Assembly (NCBI GenBank): GCA_910588285.1
Contig: CAJUQB010000005.1
Coordinates: 19,603 to 83,602, forward strand
Length of the DNA: 64,000 bases
Direction of reading: 5' to 3'
Origin: an uncultured Lachnospiraceae bacterium
GTDB taxonomy: Bacteria; Bacillota; Clostridia; Lachnospirales; Lachnospiraceae
Shown here: positions 34,500 through 43,562 of the stretch, one piece after another
Position numbering within the stretch: the first letter of the stretch is position 1
How the letters are laid out: the number at the start of each line of letters is the position of its first letter
Program-made: the position numbers and the translations under genes
The notes under the pieces: model-generated
Told to the model about the DNA's origin: nothing
What the model saw: only the letters and a program-made list of their open reading frames with translations
Databases searched by the model: none

Positions 34500-35096
34500 T
34501 TACCACCAGCGGCGGCATCTCTTATGCCGGCATCTGCGCTGGTACATCTCATTATACAGCAGAACCTCGATCAGATTCTGCAATCCGCCTCCCGGAGGCG
34601 GTGGCGGCGGGCCAAAGGGCGGACGCCCCGGTGGTGGTGGCGGCGGGCCAAAGGGCGGACGGCCTGGCGGTGGCGGCGGGCCAAAAGGCGGACGGTCTGG
34701 CGGCCCTCCTGGCCCTGGCCTGCCTGGCGGGCGGCCCGGCCTGACCATGCGCAGCTCCTCCGTCTCCATATCCTCATACTGCTCTGCTTCTAAATTCCCT
34801 GATTCTGTCAGCCGCTGGTATATGCTGCCGCAGATCCGGCGCAGCATCAGCCGGTCCGGATACTCGTCAAACATCATGCTGCCTTCATATTCCAGCTTAT
34901 CGCATTCTTCTTCCACCAATTCCTGAACAGCCCGGGCTTCGACAGGATACATCCGCTTCATGGATTCCATATCCCGCTCGTACTCCATTTCCTCCAGAAA
35001 AACATTCTGCATGGGATAGGTCATATAAAAAGGCACCTTTTTCATATCCGCGCCTGCTGCCCTGTAAATATCATTCTGTCTATACTCCACTGACAT
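34500..35096 (-). CDS. Proline-rich protein, possible spore coat component
   Basis: About 198 residues. N-terminal helical part (VPFYMTYPMQNVFLEEMEYERD, about 20-40; EGSMMFDEYPDRLMLRRI) resembles Clostridial proteins I associate with sporulation, followed by three copies of a PPGRPPFGPPPPP unit (from about 42-bp DNA repeats) and a basic, Arg/Cys/Trp-rich tail. Start is ATG 35096 or GTG 35090; AGGAG spacing favours the GTG. No export signal. Spore coat assignment rests on composition and family memory only. Confidence 0.6.
   Translation of the reverse strand: MSVEYRQNDIYRAAGADMKKVPFYMTYPMQNVFLEEMEYERDMESMKRMYPVEARAVQELVEEECDKLEYEGSMMFDEYPDRLMLRRICGSIYQRLTESGNLEAEQYEDMETEELRMVRPGRPPGRPGPGGPPDRPPFGPPPPPGRPPFGPPPPPPGRPPFGPPPPPPGGGLQNLIEVLLYNEMYQRRCRHKRCRRWW
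34590..34745. repeat. Proline-codon tandem repeats
   Basis: Three imperfect copies of a unit containing GGGCCAAAGGGCGGACG on the plus strand, encoding the PPGRPPFGPPPP blocks of the minus-strand gene. Confidence 0.8.
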
Positions 35097-35130
35097 GCTC
35101 CTGTTTTCAACATCAGTATAGTATATGCAT

Positions 35131-36429
35131 TTATTTCCTCCACTGTGCCAGAAACAGCGCTGCCGCCAATTCATAGGGAACAAAGGTCAGAAGTCCAAGC
35201 TGTTCTGTCAGATCCACCTTCCCGTTTCGGTACGCCTGATACACACAGCCTGTAATATAGGCGCTGTTTTGCTTCAGCTTCAGCTCTGCCAGCCTGGCAG
35301 CCAGCTCCATGGAGCTTAGCCCGTCAAATATTGCCAGCTCCTCATACCTGTCCGCAGGCTCTACCCTAGACAGCAGGCAGTCCACATACTCCTCCAGATA
35401 CCAGGGCTCCTGGGCAGGCAGCCCAAAGATATTCCCGCAGATCTGGGCTGCTCCCAGGAAATAATCCTGTCTGGTGTAGGCTTTCTTGGGAAGCTGATCC
35501 TCAATGCAGCCGCACAGCCGGCCGCTGTCACCAGGCTTTACAAGCTTGTTAAAGGTGCCCTCCGTCAAATACGACTCTGTCCGGGCCACCCGTGTCACAA
35601 ATGACCGGATCTCCTCCTGATACTGATCCAGATCTGACTGGTAAAACAAAAATTGGTTCCCCACAAGCCTCCCAAAGGCCTTCATTCCATCGTAATACCC
35701 AAGCTTGCGGTTCTCGTCCAGCACTCCGCGCTCAAAATTCAGCATGGTGCCCAGAGACCTGCTTGGGGTAATATAGGTCACATAGGGCTTATTGACATAG
35801 CCCGGATGCTGCGGGCTGTTATGCAGGTCCACTGCAACCACCTCGTCCGCCCCCATCTTCAGCGCCAGGTCAATGGGCAGGTTGTCATAATAGCAGCCGT
35901 CCAGATACAGCTCCCCCTCAATCCGATGCATGGGAAAGATCGGAAAAATGGAGGAGGAAGCCATGATATAATCCTTCAGCCTGCCATGGGGAATCTCCTC
36001 CTTGGACAGCTCCAGGGCTGTCAGCGTGGAAAACCGCACGGTCACCAGGCCAAAGTCTATATCCGAAGCACGCACCCTGTCCTCATCAATCAGACGGTCA
36101 ATAAAATCCAGAAAGGGCGAAATATCCGCCCCTTTGTTTTTTACATATTTTTTCAGAAAGGGCTTAATGGCATCCCGCTGGTTGTACATCCCCTCAATGG
36201 TAGTGGTCAGGTTGACGCCGTCTGCCATCACATGCTCCATCTCAATGGTATCCCACAGCTCACTGGCCAGCCTGTAATCCCGGGTAGCCATCAGGGCCCC
36301 GTTAATGGAGCCAATGGAGGTTCCCGTCACAATCTGGTAATCCATGCCCACCTCATTCATCGCTTTCCAAATGCCCATCTCATAGGCTCCCTTTGTCCCG
36401 CCGCCCCCAAGGGCAATTGCTCTTCGCAT
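35131..36429 (-). CDS. Patatin-like phospholipase
   Basis: Predicted lipid acyl hydrolase with a Ser-Asp dyad. 432 residues: oxyanion loop ALGGGGTKGAYEMG at the N-terminus, nucleophile elbow GTSIGSING (Ser in GTSIG), and the Asp in LDGCYYDNLP (DGC in place of the usual DGG). The C-terminal 200 residues after the catalytic domain have no family I recognise. Cytosolic, no signal peptide. Transcribed toward the proline-rich gene, whose start region it nearly touches. Confidence 0.9.
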   Translation of the reverse strand: MRRAIALGGGGTKGAYEMGIWKAMNEVGMDYQIVTGTSIGSINGALMATRDYRLASELWDTIEMEHVMADGVNLTTTIEGMYNQRDAIKPFLKKYVKNKGADISPFLDFIDRLIDEDRVRASDIDFGLVTVRFSTLTALELSKEEIPHGRLKDYIMASSSIFPIFPMHRIEGELYLDGCYYDNLPIDLALKMGADEVVAVDLHNSPQHPGYVNKPYVTYITPSRSLGTMLNFERGVLDENRKLGYYDGMKAFGRLVGNQFLFYQSDLDQYQEEIRSFVTRVARTESYLTEGTFNKLVKPGDSGRLCGCIEDQLPKKAYTRQDYFLGAAQICGNIFGLPAQEPWYLEEYVDCLLSRVEPADRYEELAIFDGLSSMELAARLAELKLKQNSAYITGCVYQAYRNGKVDLTEQLGLLTFVPYELAAALFLAQWRK

Positions 36430-36669
36430 GTTGGCTCCTTTCTGCATTTTTACCGTGATATCATCCTATTTAATGATAAAAGACGACTGCTAAAATGTCA
36501 ATTATATTGGGATTTTTCGTAATTTTTTTGTATCCTTTCCAAATCCTGTTCCAAACGCCCCTATTTATGCTATACTCATCTCAGGATGACGGGACTGAAT
36601 GAGACTTCTCATAACCGGCATTGGCAAATTGCACAAAAATATTTGATACCTAGATAAAGGAGATATGAT

Positions 36670-37218
36670 ATGGACTTCCATCATCAAATTGCAGCCCAGA
36701 TTGCTGCCCAAAAGGATGCCCTGGGCATCCACCAGTACGCATTCCTGAAAACCACTGACCTGGTATTTTCCCAAGGCGTCCGCAGCTTATGTGAAATGAA
36801 CTCCTGCGGCCAATACGGCAAAACCTGGGCCTGCCCTCCCGGAACCGGAACCCTGGAGGAATGCCAGGCCCGGGTGATGGCCTTTGAGAATCTCTTTGTA
36901 TTCACCACCCTGCACCCGCTGGAGGATTCCTATGATTTTGAGGGAATGATGGAGGGCAAGAAGCGGCACAGCGACCTTTGCCCAGCCATTGCAGATCTGT
37001 TCCGCCAACACGGTAAAACGCTGTTGATCCTCTCTGCAGAGGGCTGCTGCCGCTGTGAAACCTGCACCTACCCCGACGCCCCCTGCCGGTTCCCGGATAC
37101 CCTGTATCCCTCCATCGAAAGCTATTGCGTGGAGGTCAACCGGCTGGCAAAAACAGCGGGAATCAACTATATCAATGGCGCCAATACCGTCACCTATTTT
37201 GGCTGTATCATTTACTAA
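36670..37218 (+). CDS. DUF2284 predicted metal-binding protein
   Basis: 182 residues with ten Cys, several in fixed pairs: CEMNSCGQYGKTWACPPG (about 40-57) and EGCCRCETCTYPDAPCRFP (about 124-142). DUF2284 proteins often occur beside corrinoid-dependent methyltransferases; here the convergent neighbour is a URO-D/MtaA-like protein. AAAGGAGATATGAT precedes the ATG. An Fe-S or zinc site is likely but the partner is unproven. Confidence 0.85.
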   Translation: MDFHHQIAAQIAAQKDALGIHQYAFLKTTDLVFSQGVRSLCEMNSCGQYGKTWACPPGTGTLEECQARVMAFENLFVFTTLHPLEDSYDFEGMMEGKKRHSDLCPAIADLFRQHGKTLLILSAEGCCRCETCTYPDAPCRFPDTLYPSIESYCVEVNRLAKTAGINYINGANTVTYFGCIIY

Positions 37219-37224
37219 AAAAAC

Positions 37225-37265
37225 ATCCGGGCTGCCTTGGAATCCCAAATGCAACCCGGATATTT
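37225..37265. terminator. Bidirectional terminator between DUF2284 and URO-D genes
   Basis: ATCCGGG (37225-37231) pairs with CCCGGAT (37255-37261), followed by TTTTTT on the plus strand and preceded by an A-run that reads T on the minus strand. Serves both convergent genes. Confidence 0.8.
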
Positions 37266-37269
37266 TTTC

Positions 37270-38283
37270 TTACTGCTCTGCGTAAAATTCCTGCACTGCC
37301 TCAAAAAAGGCCTCGATATTCTCCCACTTGGACATGGGCGGGATATCGCACCCGGAGGAAATGGCAAAATTGGGATACTTGCTGCAGGCTGCTAGAACCT
37401 CTTTGGTGGCCTTCTTGATGGACTCTACGGTTCCGTTGCGGAATTCGGAGGCCGGATCTACGTTTCCGGCTGCAATGATATCTGCCGGAACATGCTCCAT
37501 CATTTCCGCCATATTGATGGCATTGCCAAAATGAAGCATGGGCGCTCCGATGGAGCAGATGGATTTGATCTGCTGGATGGTGCAGTTTCCGCAGTTGTGG
37601 TATACCACGATAAAGGTATCATCCTGCACTGCCTCCACAATTTTCTTCATATATTCTGCGGAAAACTCCTCCTCAAGGGCCGGGGAGAGCAGCCCTGCCA
37701 GGGGCTCTGCCACCACAACGCCATTGGCGCCTACCCGCTTGTACTCCAAAATGTACTTAATGATAAAGTCCGTTACCTTTTCCAGCACCGTATGTACCAT
37801 GTCCGGCTCGTCGTAGCAATAGATCATGGCCTCGGATACGTCCATCAGACGGCCCGCCAGGGAGAAGGGCCCGATGACGCCTGCCAGCACCGGCCGATCC
37901 TCAATCAGCTTGACTGCCTTCTCAATGGCCTCAATGTAGATGGCGGTGCGGCCTGCCCCAATCTCCGGCACCTTCAGGGCATCTGCATCCTCCTCTGTGG
38001 AAACCACGCTGCCGATTACCGTGGGAACCTCATCATCCGAGAAACGGATGGTTGAGCCAAAGCACTCTGCTTCCAGAGAAAGATCCATCAGGCTTACGGC
38101 TGCCGCTGCGTCTACCCGGTCTGCCACCAGCTTCATGCCCTTGGCCTGCAGGTCGCTGCTGGATATCAGCTCCTTCACCGTAATGTCCATCATCTGGATG
38201 GCCGGGAAAGACAATACCGGCAAGGGTTTCTTCTTTGTCTCTGCCAGGTAATCTGCCGCCCACTGCTTCATGTTCATTTCCAT
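37270..38283 (-). CDS. URO-D family methyltransferase-like protein (MtaA-type)
   Basis: 337 residues from ATG 38283 (GGAGGTAAGAATT upstream). Uroporphyrinogen-decarboxylase fold: GPFSLAGRLMDVSEAMI, then VVYHNCGNC and the C-terminal SSGCDIPPMSKWENI. The His-x-Cys and late Cys are the zinc ligands of methylcobamide:CoM-type methyltransferases, so it is more likely a methyl-transfer enzyme than a haem-pathway enzyme. Partner corrinoid protein not present nearby. Confidence 0.88.
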   Translation of the reverse strand: MEMNMKQWAADYLAETKKKPLPVLSFPAIQMMDITVKELISSSDLQAKGMKLVADRVDAAAAVSLMDLSLEAECFGSTIRFSDDEVPTVIGSVVSTEEDADALKVPEIGAGRTAIYIEAIEKAVKLIEDRPVLAGVIGPFSLAGRLMDVSEAMIYCYDEPDMVHTVLEKVTDFIIKYILEYKRVGANGVVVAEPLAGLLSPALEEEFSAEYMKKIVEAVQDDTFIVVYHNCGNCTIQQIKSICSIGAPMLHFGNAINMAEMMEHVPADIIAAGNVDPASEFRNGTVESIKKATKEVLAACSKYPNFAISSGCDIPPMSKWENIEAFFEAVQEFYAEQ

Positions 38284-38468
38284 AATTCTTACCTCCATAC
38301 ATGTTCTTCTTTTACTTGTTCTTTTACTTGTTTTATAACTGATATTAAGTATAATGGAAATTTTTTTGGAATTCTTGCATAAAATCCCATACTTTTTGTA
38401 AAAATTATGGATTTGCACTCAAATGCAATAGCTACCCTTCAAAATCATTTTGCAGTAGGTAGTCCGCT

Positions 38469-38577
38469 GGTATGACCCACACCAATGATCCATATGTTTC
38501 ACTTGTCTAAATTTCCACCTGCTTCGTTGTCGTCGGTCAACGATGCCACCGCATCGCCCTCCCTCCTCCGCTTGTTC
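38469..38577 (+). repeat. Degenerate copy of a MITE-like dispersed repeat
   Basis: Starts with TATGACCCACACC and continues with ACTTGTCTAAATTTCCACC, TTGTCGTCGG and CTCCTCCGC. Aligns along its length with the minus strand of the complete element at 61861-62031, but lacks the far terminal repeat. The stop codon and last dozen codons of the gene at 38537 lie inside it. Confidence 0.75.
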
Positions 38578-38890
38578 CTGGATAATTTTCTTCTTTTCCT
38601 CCAGAATTCAAAACCATAATGGTTTTTCCAACTCCGATACAGGAAATATTAGACTTATTATTTCCAATATAATATTCTGTATTTTCATCTACAATAAGGT
38701 AACATTCACCATTTTCATAGCCAGTCTCATTGATTAAAATGCTTTTTTCATCTATTGCCAAAATGCTTCCTTCTATGGTAGCTAATACATCCGTTCCTTT
38801 ATATAATTTACGATTTACCTTTAAAGCTATAAGTATTATGCTCAAAATTTCAATTATAACAGGGATGATAACAGCAAAAATCTTTTTCAT
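38537..38890 (-). CDS. Small AT-rich membrane-anchored protein with repeat-derived C-terminus
   Basis: 117 residues. N-terminal membrane segment (IFAVIIPVIIEILSIILIALKV), then a small beta-rich exterior domain (about 38-100, e.g. GSILAIDEKSILINE, ENTEYYIG). Much lower G+C than neighbours. The final residues (SGGGRAMRWHR) are encoded by the MITE-like repeat, so the native C-terminus has probably been replaced. GGAGGCGTG before the ATG suggests it may still be made. No family recognised. Confidence 0.55.
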   Translation of the reverse strand: MKKIFAVIIPVIIEILSIILIALKVNRKLYKGTDVLATIEGSILAIDEKSILINETGYENGECYLIVDENTEYYIGNNKSNISCIGVGKTIMVLNSGGKEENYPGTSGGGRAMRWHR

Positions 38891-39135
38891 ACACGCCTCC
38901 TTGAAATATATAAATTTTATTTGATACGATTGGCTTCAATAATTGAAAAATAAATCACCCTATACATAGATGCATTTTGGTTTTGCGCTTTTTACCGAAT
39001 GTGAGCAGCTGATAGGGACGAAAGACTGTGAGAGCGTTCATTAGACGGGATTTTGACTGGATCAATAGCAGGGTTATGATAAAATATAATTTTGGGTACT
39101 TCGTGAAACAACCCTGTTTTAACTTGAAATGAGTA

Positions 39136-39164
39136 TTGCAAAATAGAAATGCCTGTGTTATACT
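39136..39164 (+). promoter_or_regulatory. Promoter of the radical SAM DNA-repair operon
   Basis: TTGCAA (39136-39141), 17-base spacer, TATACT (39159-39164). Transcription should begin near 39171, at the edge of the LexA-like box. Confidence 0.7.
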
Positions 39165-39175
39165 GTCTTTAGCAA

Positions 39176-39187
39176 GAACATATGTTC
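39176..39187 (+). promoter_or_regulatory. LexA-like (SOS) operator
   Basis: Perfect palindrome GAACATATGTTC, matching the Gram-positive LexA/DinR pattern GAAC-RNRY-GTTC. It lies immediately downstream of the -10 box, where repressor binding would block initiation. Confidence 0.75.
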
Positions 39188-39221
39188 CTTTTCGCAGAAT
39201 TATTGACCAGGAGATGTTTCC

Positions 39222-40649
39222 ATGCAGCTGACACAGAGTATGACCATGATGGAGAAACTACACATTCTTTCCGATGCAGCCAAGTATGATGTGGCCTGCA
39301 CCTCCAGCGGAGTGGACCGGAGCGGCAACGGCAGAAGCATGGGCAACTGCGTTGCCCCCGGCGTCTGCCATACCTTCTCCGCAGACGGCCGGTGTATCTC
39401 GCTGCTGAAGATCCTATTTACCAACGAGTGTGTCTTCAACTGCTCCTACTGCCTGAACAACTGCAGCCGCGATGTGAAGCGCGCCTCCTTTACCCCGGAG
39501 GAGATCTGTACCCTGACTATGGAGTTCTACCGGCGGAATTATATTGAGGGCCTGTTCTTAAGCTCCGGCATTCTGGTGAGCCCCAACTACACCATGGAGC
39601 TGATTTACCGGACCCTGCATCAGCTGCGGCATGTCCATCAGTTTCACGGCTACATCCATGTGAAGGCCATTCCCGGAGCGGACCCTGTGCTGCTGGAGAA
39701 GACCGGCTTCCTGGCAGACCGTATGAGCATCAACCTGGAGCTGCCTACCAATGACAGCCTGCGGTCCTTAGCCCCCTGCAAGTCCCGCAGTACGATCTTA
39801 AAGCCCATGCGGCAGATTCAGAACGGCATTGCTGCCAGCAGCCGGCAGCAATTGGAGCTGCATCACTGGCTCATGGGGCAGGAGACAGGTCTTAGCCCCC
39901 ACCGGGCGGACAGCCGGATTGGGAGCTGGCAGTCCCGCCCCCGGTTCGTGCCTGCCGGGCAGAGCACCCAGATGATTATCGGCGCTACCCCTGAGAGCGA
40001 CTATCAGATTATGAGCGTAGCGGAAGGACTGTATCAGAATTTTGATTTGAAGCGTGTCTTTTACTCTGCCTTTATGAATGTAACCGGCAGCTCCGACCTT
40101 CCGGCCCTGCCAGGGGGCCCGCCCCTGCTGCGGGAGCACCGCCTCTACCAGGCGGACTGGCTGCTGCGCTACTACCATTTCCAGGTATCGGAGCTTCTCA
40201 GCGAAGAGCGGCCGGATTTCAATATATTCCTGGATCCCAAGTGTGACTGGGCCCTGCGCCATCTGGAGCGTTTTCCGGTGGAGATCAACCGGGCGGACTA
40301 TAAGACCCTGCTGCGTGTTCCAGGCATTGGCTACAAGTCCGCTGAACGGATCGTCAAGGCCCGCCGGGGCGGCAGGCTGGATTTTGCAGATTTGAAGAAG
40401 ATTGGGGTTGTGCTGAAGAGGGCCCTGTATTTCATCACCTGCAGCGGCAGGCAGATGTATCCCACACGGCTGGAGGAGGACTATATCTGCCGGAACCTGA
40501 TGGCAGATAAGACCCAGATCCCCAGGGAGATTCGGGAGAGCGGGTATCAGCAGCTGAATCTTTTTGATCTGGGGATGGTGGCCCCCTCGGAGCCTGTGGC
40601 TGCCCGCATGATTACCGGGATTCCCTTTGACATTCCAGAGCGTGCTTGA
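39222..40649 (+). CDS. Putative DNA modification/repair radical SAM protein (TIGR03916 family)
   Basis: 475 residues. Radical SAM cluster motif CVFNCSYC (CxxxCxxC, about residue 70) near the N-terminus after a Cys-containing loop, a TIM-barrel body, and a C-terminal helix-hairpin-helix (INRADYKTLLRVPGIGYKSAERI) of DNA-binding type. Nearly always followed by a TIGR03915 protein, as here. The biochemical reaction is unknown. AGGAG lies eight bases before the ATG. Regulated by the LexA-like box. Confidence 0.93.
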   Translation: MQLTQSMTMMEKLHILSDAAKYDVACTSSGVDRSGNGRSMGNCVAPGVCHTFSADGRCISLLKILFTNECVFNCSYCLNNCSRDVKRASFTPEEICTLTMEFYRRNYIEGLFLSSGILVSPNYTMELIYRTLHQLRHVHQFHGYIHVKAIPGADPVLLEKTGFLADRMSINLELPTNDSLRSLAPCKSRSTILKPMRQIQNGIAASSRQQLELHHWLMGQETGLSPHRADSRIGSWQSRPRFVPAGQSTQMIIGATPESDYQIMSVAEGLYQNFDLKRVFYSAFMNVTGSSDLPALPGGPPLLREHRLYQADWLLRYYHFQVSELLSEERPDFNIFLDPKCDWALRHLERFPVEINRADYKTLLRVPGIGYKSAERIVKARRGGRLDFADLKKIGVVLKRALYFITCSGRQMYPTRLEEDYICRNLMADKTQIPREIRESGYQQLNLFDLGMVAPSEPVAARMITGIPFDIPERA

Positions 40650-40680
40650 AAATTGCTTTCTGGCAGGAGGTGTATAGCAT

Positions 40681-41484
40681 ATGCAGAATTTGACCCATAT
40701 CCTGATCTGTGAGAACAGCATTGACGGAATCCTTTCCGGCATTTACCGGGCCTATGAGAGCCGCTACGGCCACAGCCATATCCAGCTGACCACCGCGGAC
40801 CGCCTGGGCACCTATGAGCTGTTCTGTGAATATGAGGAGGTTTCTGTGGATTTCCAGAAGGCTGGGAAGGTCAGCCGTACCCTGCAGAAGGAGTTTGGGC
40901 AGGAGGGATTCCGTACCCTCTGTGAGGCCATGAGCGCCTGGGAATCCCCCAGGGACCAGACCAGGGAGATGAGCAAGGCCAATGCCGTATACAAGACCGT
41001 GGCCCTTGGCCTGGCCCGGAAGGAAGGCGCGCGGGTGCTGAATTATCTGAGTGAGCCTTACGTGAACCGCGTCTTCCAGCTAAGCCGCAGCACCTACTAT
41101 GAATCCCACCATCTGCTGGGTTTTCTGCGGTTCGCAGAGCTTGAGAACGGCCTGCTGTTCGCCCAGATCCATCCCAAGAATTATGTGCTGCCCCTTTTGG
41201 CAGATCATTTCTGCGACCGGCTGCCCCAGGAGAATTTCATTATTTATGACGACAGCCACAAGACGGCAGCCTTCCACAAGGCCGGGAGCTCCTATCTGCT
41301 GGCGGATATCCCTGAGGCTGACCAGGCCTTCATGGAGCGTTATTCCGCAAAAGAAAAGGAATACCGCGCCCTGTGGCTGGAATTCTTCCACAGCATCGCC
41401 ATTGATGCCAGGAAGAACCCCAGTCTGCAGAGCAGCAATATTCCCAAGCGTTTCTGGAAGGACACGGTGGAGCTTAAGCCTTAG
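40681..41484 (+). CDS. TIGR03915 family putative DNA metabolism protein (DUF4130)
   Basis: 267 residues, partner of the upstream radical SAM protein. The C-terminal half is a DUF4130 domain (FLRFAELENGLLFAQIHPKNYVLPLLADHF, about 139-168, and NFIIYDDSHKTAA), and the N-terminus has DGILSGIYRAYESRYG. Start follows GCAGGAGGTGTATAGC, 31 bases after the first gene. Likely works on DNA damage with its partner; mechanism undescribed as far as I know. Confidence 0.92.
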   Translation: MQNLTHILICENSIDGILSGIYRAYESRYGHSHIQLTTADRLGTYELFCEYEEVSVDFQKAGKVSRTLQKEFGQEGFRTLCEAMSAWESPRDQTREMSKANAVYKTVALGLARKEGARVLNYLSEPYVNRVFQLSRSTYYESHHLLGFLRFAELENGLLFAQIHPKNYVLPLLADHFCDRLPQENFIIYDDSHKTAAFHKAGSSYLLADIPEADQAFMERYSAKEKEYRALWLEFFHSIAIDARKNPSLQSSNIPKRFWKDTVELKP

Positions 41485-41517
41485 CGCGGCATTGCGCAAT
41501 GAACAGGGAATGCCTAG

Positions 41518-42507
41518 CTATTTCCGGAAGAACTCTGCGCCGTATTTCCTTACCTCATCCATATAGATGAGCCATTTATCCTCCCGGGTGGGGATATAGT
41601 AGGGGATATATCTCCCCTTATGCCCATAGGCATCCATGGCCCGGCGCACCTCCCCGCGGATCTGTTCTTCCGTAGATTCCGGCATATCGATCATCTGATT
41701 GTTGATGCCGCCCATTACGGTAATCTTATCCCCGTACTGTTCCAGGATGCCGTCAATATCATTCTGGATCATCATGGGCTCTATGGCATCCACACCGATT
41801 TCCACAAGATCCGGAATGATCTGGGTGATATATCCACAGGAGTGATGGATATACACAGCGCCGGCCTCATGGATGCGCTTCACATACCGCGCTTCCAGGG
41901 GCTTGATGTATTCCCGCCAGATCTCCGGGGAGAAGAACATATTGCTGTTGGTTCCCCAATCATCATGCATATGGATCACATCCGGGTGCAGGTGCTCTAC
42001 GGCCTTGTCAATGCATTTCAGCTTATACTGACACATGGCCTCCAGGAATTCCTTCATCTCATCCGGATATTCATAGAATGCGCAGAGGGCATCCTCCATG
42101 CCGATCATCTGGTTCAGCCGCTCGAACTGCCCGGACAGAAGCAGGCAGCTCACCACATCTGTCTCCGGATCCACATGCATTCCGGCGCACATCCCGCCAA
42201 AGATGTCTGCCAGGGGCATGAAATCCAGGGGCGGGAACTTTACATGATCCTTCCAATGCTCCATGTCGTCGAACAGCCGGAAGTCCTTGGCCACCATATT
42301 TCCATCAATCATCGGGTTGGGCCCCTGGTTCGTCCACAGGACGCCCCAGGCATCCGGGCCGGTTCCATAGGGGTCAAAATTCGGCCCCAGCTCAATAAAC
42401 CGTTCCCCCGGGAACACCACATCCTTCATGGTACCATATACCTCTGGTATGAAATCCGCCTTTTCTCCCCGCAGCAATGCCAGCAGCGCTTCATTGTTTG
42501 TCTGCAT
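41518..42507 (-). CDS. URO-D family methyltransferase-like protein
   Basis: 329 residues. URO-D fold with MHDDWGTNSNMFFSPEIWREY, HHSCGYI (zinc-type His and Cys) and MGGINNQ. These motifs match the subgroup near O-demethylase and other corrinoid methyltransferase systems rather than HemE. ATG follows AAGGAGGAGTTC. Located directly downstream of a LysR regulator, with a palindromic site in the gap. Substrate unknown. Confidence 0.87.
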   Translation of the reverse strand: MQTNNEALLALLRGEKADFIPEVYGTMKDVVFPGERFIELGPNFDPYGTGPDAWGVLWTNQGPNPMIDGNMVAKDFRLFDDMEHWKDHVKFPPLDFMPLADIFGGMCAGMHVDPETDVVSCLLLSGQFERLNQMIGMEDALCAFYEYPDEMKEFLEAMCQYKLKCIDKAVEHLHPDVIHMHDDWGTNSNMFFSPEIWREYIKPLEARYVKRIHEAGAVYIHHSCGYITQIIPDLVEIGVDAIEPMMIQNDIDGILEQYGDKITVMGGINNQMIDMPESTEEQIRGEVRRAMDAYGHKGRYIPYYIPTREDKWLIYMDEVRKYGAEFFRK

Positions 42508-42617
42508 ATAGAACTCCTCCTTGTAATTATTATTTGGCCTGTTTCAGAACTGCTTTATTTATGCCCTTAATATATCACGTTTTCCGCACATAGAAAAACA
42601 GTTTTTGCATACATAGT

Positions 42618-42634
42618 TACAACTTGAAGTTGTA
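42618..42634. promoter_or_regulatory. Palindromic LysR-type operator candidate
   Basis: TACAACTTGAAGTTGTA, a perfect palindrome around one central base, fits the T-N11-A pattern of LysR sites. It lies about 110 bases before the URO-D start and ten bases after the lysR-family stop. Confidence 0.6.
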
Positions 42635-42643
42635 TAGAACAGC

Positions 42644-43540
42644 TTACATCAGCTGCAGCTCAAATTCCTCACAGAGATCCCGGATCAGACCTTCATATCC
42701 CTGCAGCTCATTGCCGGGCCGATAGACCAGCGCCGAATAGAACCGGAATTTCCTCCCCGGGTAGGGTAGGGCCTTGATCCTGGAGCTCTCCATGCCCAAA
42801 AACGCCCTGGGAAATACGCCGAAGGCCTTTCCCTGGTGGAGCAAGGCACACAGTGTATCAAAATTATTCACCTGTATGGTCTCTTTGCAGGGAATATTGC
42901 CAAAAAAATGCTCCTCTGTCGGCACCAGGTAGGGTCCGCTGTTTTTATTCATTTTCAGGCAGGGGTACTGCCTCATATCCTCCGCCGTTATCTCATCTCG
43001 GACGGCCCAGGGATGGCGCAGTGAAACCATGACCTCAGCGTCATATTCTCCGAAGATCAGGCATCTGCAGTCCTTCCATGCCTCCTCCTCATGGGCATTG
43101 GTCAACAGCAGGTCCAGCCTGTGATCCAGCATCTGATGACGCCCCTCATGCAGATCCAGCAGATTGATCTCCAGCTGATATTGGGGATACACTGCCATCA
43201 GGAAGGATAGGATTGGCGTCACGATGGTGTCCTGGGGCATGGCCGAGAATATCCCAAGCCGCAGGCGGGGCCTGCTGTCTGCCGCCCGGCTTTTGACAGC
43301 ATCCACAGCATCCCGAAGCTCTGTCTCCGCCTTCTGGAACCGTTCCCAGGCATAGCTTCCCAGGGGCGTCAGGACTGCTCCCTGCCGGGAGCGGACAAAG
43401 AGGCTGCCCCCCAGCTCCTCCTCCAGCAGGTCTATCTGCTTTGTCAAGGCCTGGGGCGATATATAGAGATTCCGGGCCGCCTTGGAGAAGCTGCCTGCGC
43501 AGGCTGCCTCCAAAAAGTAAACCATTCTCTGATGAAGCAT
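42644..43540 (-). CDS. LysR family transcriptional regulator
   Basis: 298 residues. N-terminal winged helix (RMVYFLEAACAGSFSKAARNL, ISPQALTKQIDLLEEELGG, about 5-60) and a periplasmic-binding-type effector domain (about 92-290). ATG after AGAAGGGATGCT. Upstream neighbour rsmA is an unrelated housekeeping gene; the likely target is the URO-D gene downstream. Effector unknown. Confidence 0.93.
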   Translation of the reverse strand: MLHQRMVYFLEAACAGSFSKAARNLYISPQALTKQIDLLEEELGGSLFVRSRQGAVLTPLGSYAWERFQKAETELRDAVDAVKSRAADSRPRLRLGIFSAMPQDTIVTPILSFLMAVYPQYQLEINLLDLHEGRHQMLDHRLDLLLTNAHEEEAWKDCRCLIFGEYDAEVMVSLRHPWAVRDEITAEDMRQYPCLKMNKNSGPYLVPTEEHFFGNIPCKETIQVNNFDTLCALLHQGKAFGVFPRAFLGMESSRIKALPYPGRKFRFYSALVYRPGNELQGYEGLIRDLCEEFELQLM

Positions 43541-43562
43541 AGCATCCCTTCTCCCTACGATA

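Larger units (their letters stand above)
38891..39221. other. AT-rich intergenic region before the radical SAM gene
   Basis: 331 bases without a supported gene. Holds the promoter and LexA-like box of the downstream operon, plus an upstream TTGACT-N16-TATGAT pair (about 39055-39082) that could be a second promoter. Confidence 0.5.
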
